A DNA stretch of 64,000 nucleotides from Salminus brasiliensis. Taxonomy: Eukaryota > Chordata > Actinopteri > Characiformes > Bryconidae. Numbering within the stretch: the first letter of the stretch is position 1; each line of letters begins with the position of its first letter. The notes under the pieces were generated by a model. It had not been told where the DNA came from. It saw nothing but the letters and a program-made list of their open reading frames with translations, and searched no databases. The stretch is taken from contig NC_132894.1 in assembly GCF_030463535.1 (NCBI RefSeq), forward strand, positions 30,141,125-30,205,124, in the 5' to 3' direction. Shown in pieces: positions 60,180-64,000 of the stretch. The position numbers and the translations under genes are program-made.

Positions 60180-60500
60180 TTTCAGACAGAGATGAATTCC
60201 CTTTCATCTGGGGCCCTTAGCAACAGCTTCTGCTTGTTCACCTGTTGCTAAGAGGACAGATATTCAACATTTCCCACTAGACATCTTTAGAGGGAATAAT
60301 GTGGAGAGAATAAAACAATTGCCTCTCACGGCTGCAAACAACACAGCATCAATCAATCTGGGAATAATAGCTGCGCCTCGGGCTGCGATCCACAGCCACA
60401 ATCAATGCTGCCTAATAAGCAGGGAATATGCAAATCACGCCGAGACGGTACCATCCACCGTCGCGGCGGTACAGGAAAGCCGAACAATCCACTGGACGAT
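60180..60500. promoter_or_regulatory. candidate enhancer-like block in znf609 intron
   Basis: A non-repetitive stretch carrying an inverted pair CTTAGCAACAG (60216-60226) and CTGTTGCTAAG (60242-60252), each resembling an RFX half-site (GTTGCYA). It also has an octamer-like ATATGCAAATCA (about 60427) and ATCAATCAATC (60349). Function is inferred only. Confidence 0.3.
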
Positions 60501-60768
60501 AACATTCAATATTATGACCCTTTTTAGAGGAGTCATGACTCCACGGTCGACGGCCTTTAAGTTAGCATCTCGTACAGCTCTTTTAGACTGGACTGGACCA
60601 TCGTTCTGTTCTGGTTCCCCTAAAACGCCACTAAAGGAAACGTGTCACAATGCACACCCTTGGAGCAGAAGATGAACAGATCTCCAAATAGCATAGAGTT
60701 GAAGATGGAACCTCCTTAGATTAGTGCATTGTTTTGTACACTTGAATAGTGAGAAAATGCAAAGATGA

Positions 60769-61035
60769 ACCATGCAAAAGTTTGGGCACCCAAGAGACTT
60801 GAGCTCTCAGATCTTAATTAGCTAGTTAGGGCCATGGCTTCTTCATAATCCTTGTTAGGAAAGGGCAGGAGATGTACATTTCCATGTTTTTGTGTGTGTG
60901 TGTGTGTTTTTTTTTTTTTTAATACTTTGACTGAAACCTCAAACCTTGTCCCAACAGTCAGCAGCCATGGGCTCCTCTAAAACACCTCGCAGAACTAGGT
61001 GAAGAAGTGTCACCTTTAACTTTTTACCTTTTGGA
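60769..61035 (+). mobile_element. Tc1-like element fragment
   Basis: Starts ATGCAAAAGTTTGGGCACCC, the terminal motif of a common fish Tc1-like family. CAGCAGCCATGGGCTCCTCT follows at about 60960, matching the family's internal start-codon region. The rest is lost or diverged. Confidence 0.55.
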
Positions 61036-63666
61036 ATCCAGCAGCTATTCACAGTAACAGATTAATCAGTGTACACACAAAATGAAAATGAGCTTTTCCC
61101 TGTGGAACCTACACATCCCACCCAAACAGTATGATTAGATGTTCAGCACACGAGTCAAATAAGTCCACTAGCCGCTTCCTGCCAAAGCTTGCCAAAGGTT
61201 AAGCTGTGAAAAGCTCCAGTTTTTCTGAAGGCAGGCTTTCTTGATAGTCTTGCTTGCGAGACGACACAAAATACATCCATTAAAACCATTGACTCGACGG
61301 CAGGAACATTGATTATCTCATAACAAGGGCGCCCGTCAAGGGATGGGATATAAATCTTAGGCAGCAAATGAGCAGTCAGATATTGAGGTTGATGTGTTAA
61401 AGGCAGGACAAATGGGCAAGCATAAGAATCCGAGACGTGGAAGTTAGAAGGCGGGGGATCTCCAAAATGGCAGGGCTGGGTGGAGGTTCCCAGCATGCAG
61501 TCGTTCATTACCAAAAGTGGTCCAGTAAAGGACAACAGGTGATCGAGCAGCGGTGTCATGGGTGCTCAATGGGTTCACTGATGTGCATGGAGAGCGAGGG
61601 TCAGTCCATCTAGTCTGATTCCACATACATCTACGCTACCAGTACGCTGGTAAAAGGACAAGATCTTTTAAGAACTTCAAGGTTCCTTAAAGCACTTTCA
61701 AATGTCTTTAAGAGCCCCCAGAAGAAAAGGTTTCCAGAAAGTTCCTCAAAAGCACTGCAAGAGCCTCTTCCAGTTTCAAATTAAAGAACCTCCACAAGTT
61801 CCTCAAGAATCTGGTCATTTTAACAGTGAGCACCAAGTGCTGAAAAGGTTTATGCTGGCTATGTCTTGTGAAGGCCATGCCTCAACACATCAGAGCTGCT
61901 TTGGAGGCACAAGGAAGACCTGCAGATATTTGGCAGATATTTCTCAGAATCATCCGTGAGGTCTTACAGAACTCAATGCAAGAACTTGGCCTTGGCCGTC
62001 CAACAAGACAAGCTTTTTTTTTTTTTGTTCCCTGAATGAGAGACACGACTCAACCGAACATCTACAGAGCAGAGTACAACGTACAGTAACATGAGCCTTC
62101 TAGCATATTTCTGCCTTCGCCGGCTAGCATTTCAAACACCCCGCCCCCAAAAATCCCCCCTAAGGCAGTTGTAGTTTCTCAAAAGACCGTTCCTTTTGCA
62201 AGACACGTCAATGGAGGCCAGTTTTTAAGCAAAACCATCTAACTCTAGATCACAGAGGCACCACTGCAGAATGCAATCAGGCCTGTTTACAACAGATGTA
62301 GCGAGGTTACATTTCATTCTTCTTCTTTTTTTTAAGATTTTGGCCAGAACGTCTACTTTAACCAGTCCCAAGTGTTAGCCTGTGGTGAAAATCTGGTATT
62401 TTGCTTGAAAACAGAACAAACCTAAGGGCTGTATTTGATTCCAAAAAGTCCAAAGCAGCAGCGCTGGGAACATTCGCCACAGGCTAGCAGAAGTCTAGCT
62501 AAACGTCGGCACGGAAAGCAAGCGGGTCGTGCCTTTAAGGAGTAATCCGTCAGCTCTACTTCACTCTGCTCCTTCGCTTGCAAAGATAACTGACCTGCGC
62601 TGATCAAATTACGTATTTCAAGCCCTTCAAACAAATCCATTGTTCTTAAGCATGTGTTCTTCGCCCCCCCACCCTCCTCCTTTAACAGGAGTAGCTGCTA
62701 AGCGCTGACATTCAATCAGACATGGCGCTTGAGCACAGTCTGCTGCTGTTTCTTGCCCTCGCTCGCTCTCTTTTTCTAGTCACAGAAGCAGCGGTGCCAA
62801 ATCAGAACTGATAATCTTTAACACTCCAGACACACTCTGGCCCAGAGAGCGGCCAGAGCACCAAAAAAAGGATGAAGGCATCAACATAGTCCTTCAGAAC
62901 TGCGAAAAAAACCGCATCTGAGCCGAACTTTAAACATTTCAGCCGGGTTCAGAACGGGAAGCGCAGGTGAGCAAGGTGCAGTGTGAGCTCCACCTGCAAA
63001 GACATAGGTGACCCAAAAGCAAATGAAGGTGCTACAAAGGGCTCTTTAAGCAACACCAGAACATTTTAATTGGTAAATAACCCTTATATTCACTTCGTTA
63101 ATCCTTCAAAAGGTTCTTCTTACAAATCTACTACTAAAATGATTCTTTAAGGAACCATAAATGGTTCAGTGGCATCGCTCAAAGCCTTATATACCACCTT
63201 TAACTTTTGAAACGAACCAGTAACAGCCTTCACCAAGAGCAAGCTGTAGTAGTCAAAGGCCGTTTTTTTGCGATGTTAATGTTGAGCATCAATGAGCCTT
63301 AAGAAAAAGAAAAGCATTCTATACAGATCCATTACAACTCCAAGGACCTTTAGACGTTCATGCTTCTTGGCCTGGTTAAATTGTTTTAAAGCCTATTGTA
63401 CAGGTTTCTGTAGCTACACACTTCTGACGTCACATTACTGCTACCTTACACTACCACCGGACTGCAGAGAGTCAGTTGACAGCTCCAGCGCAAATCACAA
63501 ACTCCCAGACACCGAGCATGACGGCTGCCAAGACTTGTGGACCTTGGGTGCGGAGTCTCAGACCGACATAAATCTGAATCATTTGAAAAGCCCGCTCACC
63601 TCCCAGAACAAAAGCATAAATCTGGCTCACGGTTCAGAACAGAACCCACCACCTCGACCAACACCG

Positions 63667-63693
63667 CAGCAGCAGCAGCAGCAGCAGCAGCAG
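63667..63693. repeat. (CAG)9 trinucleotide run
   Basis: Nine perfect CAG units on the plus strand (CTG in znf609 transcript sense, intronic). Confidence 0.97.
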
Positions 63694-64000
63694 CTTCACG
63701 AAACCGGTCATGAACCCTCCGTTGATCAGAACCTGGAACACCTGGAACTCAACCACATGTAATCGGCTACCTGGCTGATACGGACACCATCATCCACACA
63801 TAGATTGTGCTTCATTTTGTAAAGAGCACGGGCTATTAAAACTGGGTGAAGCGCTAGACAGCTGTGAAACAGTTCAAACTGATGAAATGAGCTAACCCAA
63901 GGTGTTCCAAGAGGTTCTTTGACAGTAGCAGTTATGGAAATCTACCTGGTGTGAGATAGGAGCATTTTAAGAGGGTCTTAAAGAAGAACCATTGATATTT

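Larger units (their letters stand above)
54662..64000 (-). other. znf609 intron running off the right edge
   Basis: No further znf609 exon found. It holds an inverted SINE (55435-55745), (TA)n, (AAT)n and (AAAT)n runs, GGTTCTTT-type repeat fragments (57290-57360, 63043-63215), a Tc1-like fragment (60769-61035), SINE scraps (59285-59365, 59516-59585), a CAG run, and a candidate regulatory block at 60180-60500. Confidence 0.65.

Noticed and set aside
63292..63762. 156-codon frame with a Gln run
   Set aside because: The Gln run comes from a (CAG)9 microsatellite in an intron, and the flanking sequence has no family resemblance.
54662..64000. Upstream znf609 exon with the true start codon
   Set aside because: I looked on the minus strand for the family's DEWDIG/IDLDADLEKD-type segment and did not find it, so it must lie beyond the window.

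Overview
This is a stretch of vertebrate nuclear DNA, almost certainly from a ray-finned fish. The coding exons are short, phased and flanked by GT/AG splice sites. The long introns are AT-rich and full of microsatellites, minisatellites, tRNA-derived SINEs, Tc1-like remnants and LINE fragments of types common in teleosts. Some of these repeats (the 38.5 kb foldback element, the element with a GGACAAAAGTATTGGGACACC end, the SINEs) resemble families I associate with otophysan fish such as characins and catfish; that impression comes from memory, not from a search. Nothing bacterial or viral was found, and no CRISPR, tRNA or rRNA gene.

There are two protein-coding genes, both on the minus strand and arranged head to tail. 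(1) A GRAMD2A-like gene occupies about 25.7 kb down to 0.4 kb. It has ten coding exons encoding about 319 aa: a GRAM domain, a linker and a C-terminal membrane anchor. A GC-rich promoter-like region with two CCAAT boxes lies near 25.7-25.8 kb. (2) The 3' two thirds or so of znf609 runs from beyond the right edge down to the stop codon at 39605. Six coding exons give 1135 C-terminal residues, including the single C2H2 finger. A long probable 3' UTR reaches an AATAAA at 35.18 kb. The N-terminal exon(s) of znf609 lie beyond base 64000.

Layout: 1-0.43 kb gramd2a 3' UTR; 0.43-18.2 kb gramd2a coding exons; 18.2-25.46 kb probable first intron with a near-identical 777-bp direct repeat; 25.46-25.86 kb probable first exon and promoter; 25.86-35.15 kb intergenic, with a 52-bp GC/TATA-motif minisatellite, a 1.65-kb 31-bp minisatellite, a dead Tc1-like element and a LINE reverse-transcriptase fragment; 35.17-39.6 kb znf609 3' UTR, carrying a 91-bp inverted repeat and a foldback transposon; 39.6-54.66 kb znf609 coding exons; 54.66-64 kb intron, with a candidate regulatory element near 60.2-60.5 kb.

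The two genes act in different pathways: an ER-plasma membrane contact protein and a nuclear zinc-finger regulator. Their proximity looks like inherited linkage rather than functional pairing, because the human paralogues ZNF608 and GRAMD2B also sit together on 5q23. I did not find a new molecular system here. The most unusual items are structural: the 3' UTR inverted repeat, the promoter-adjacent motif array, a GC-AG intron supported by reading phase, and several undescribed-looking tandem and dispersed repeats.
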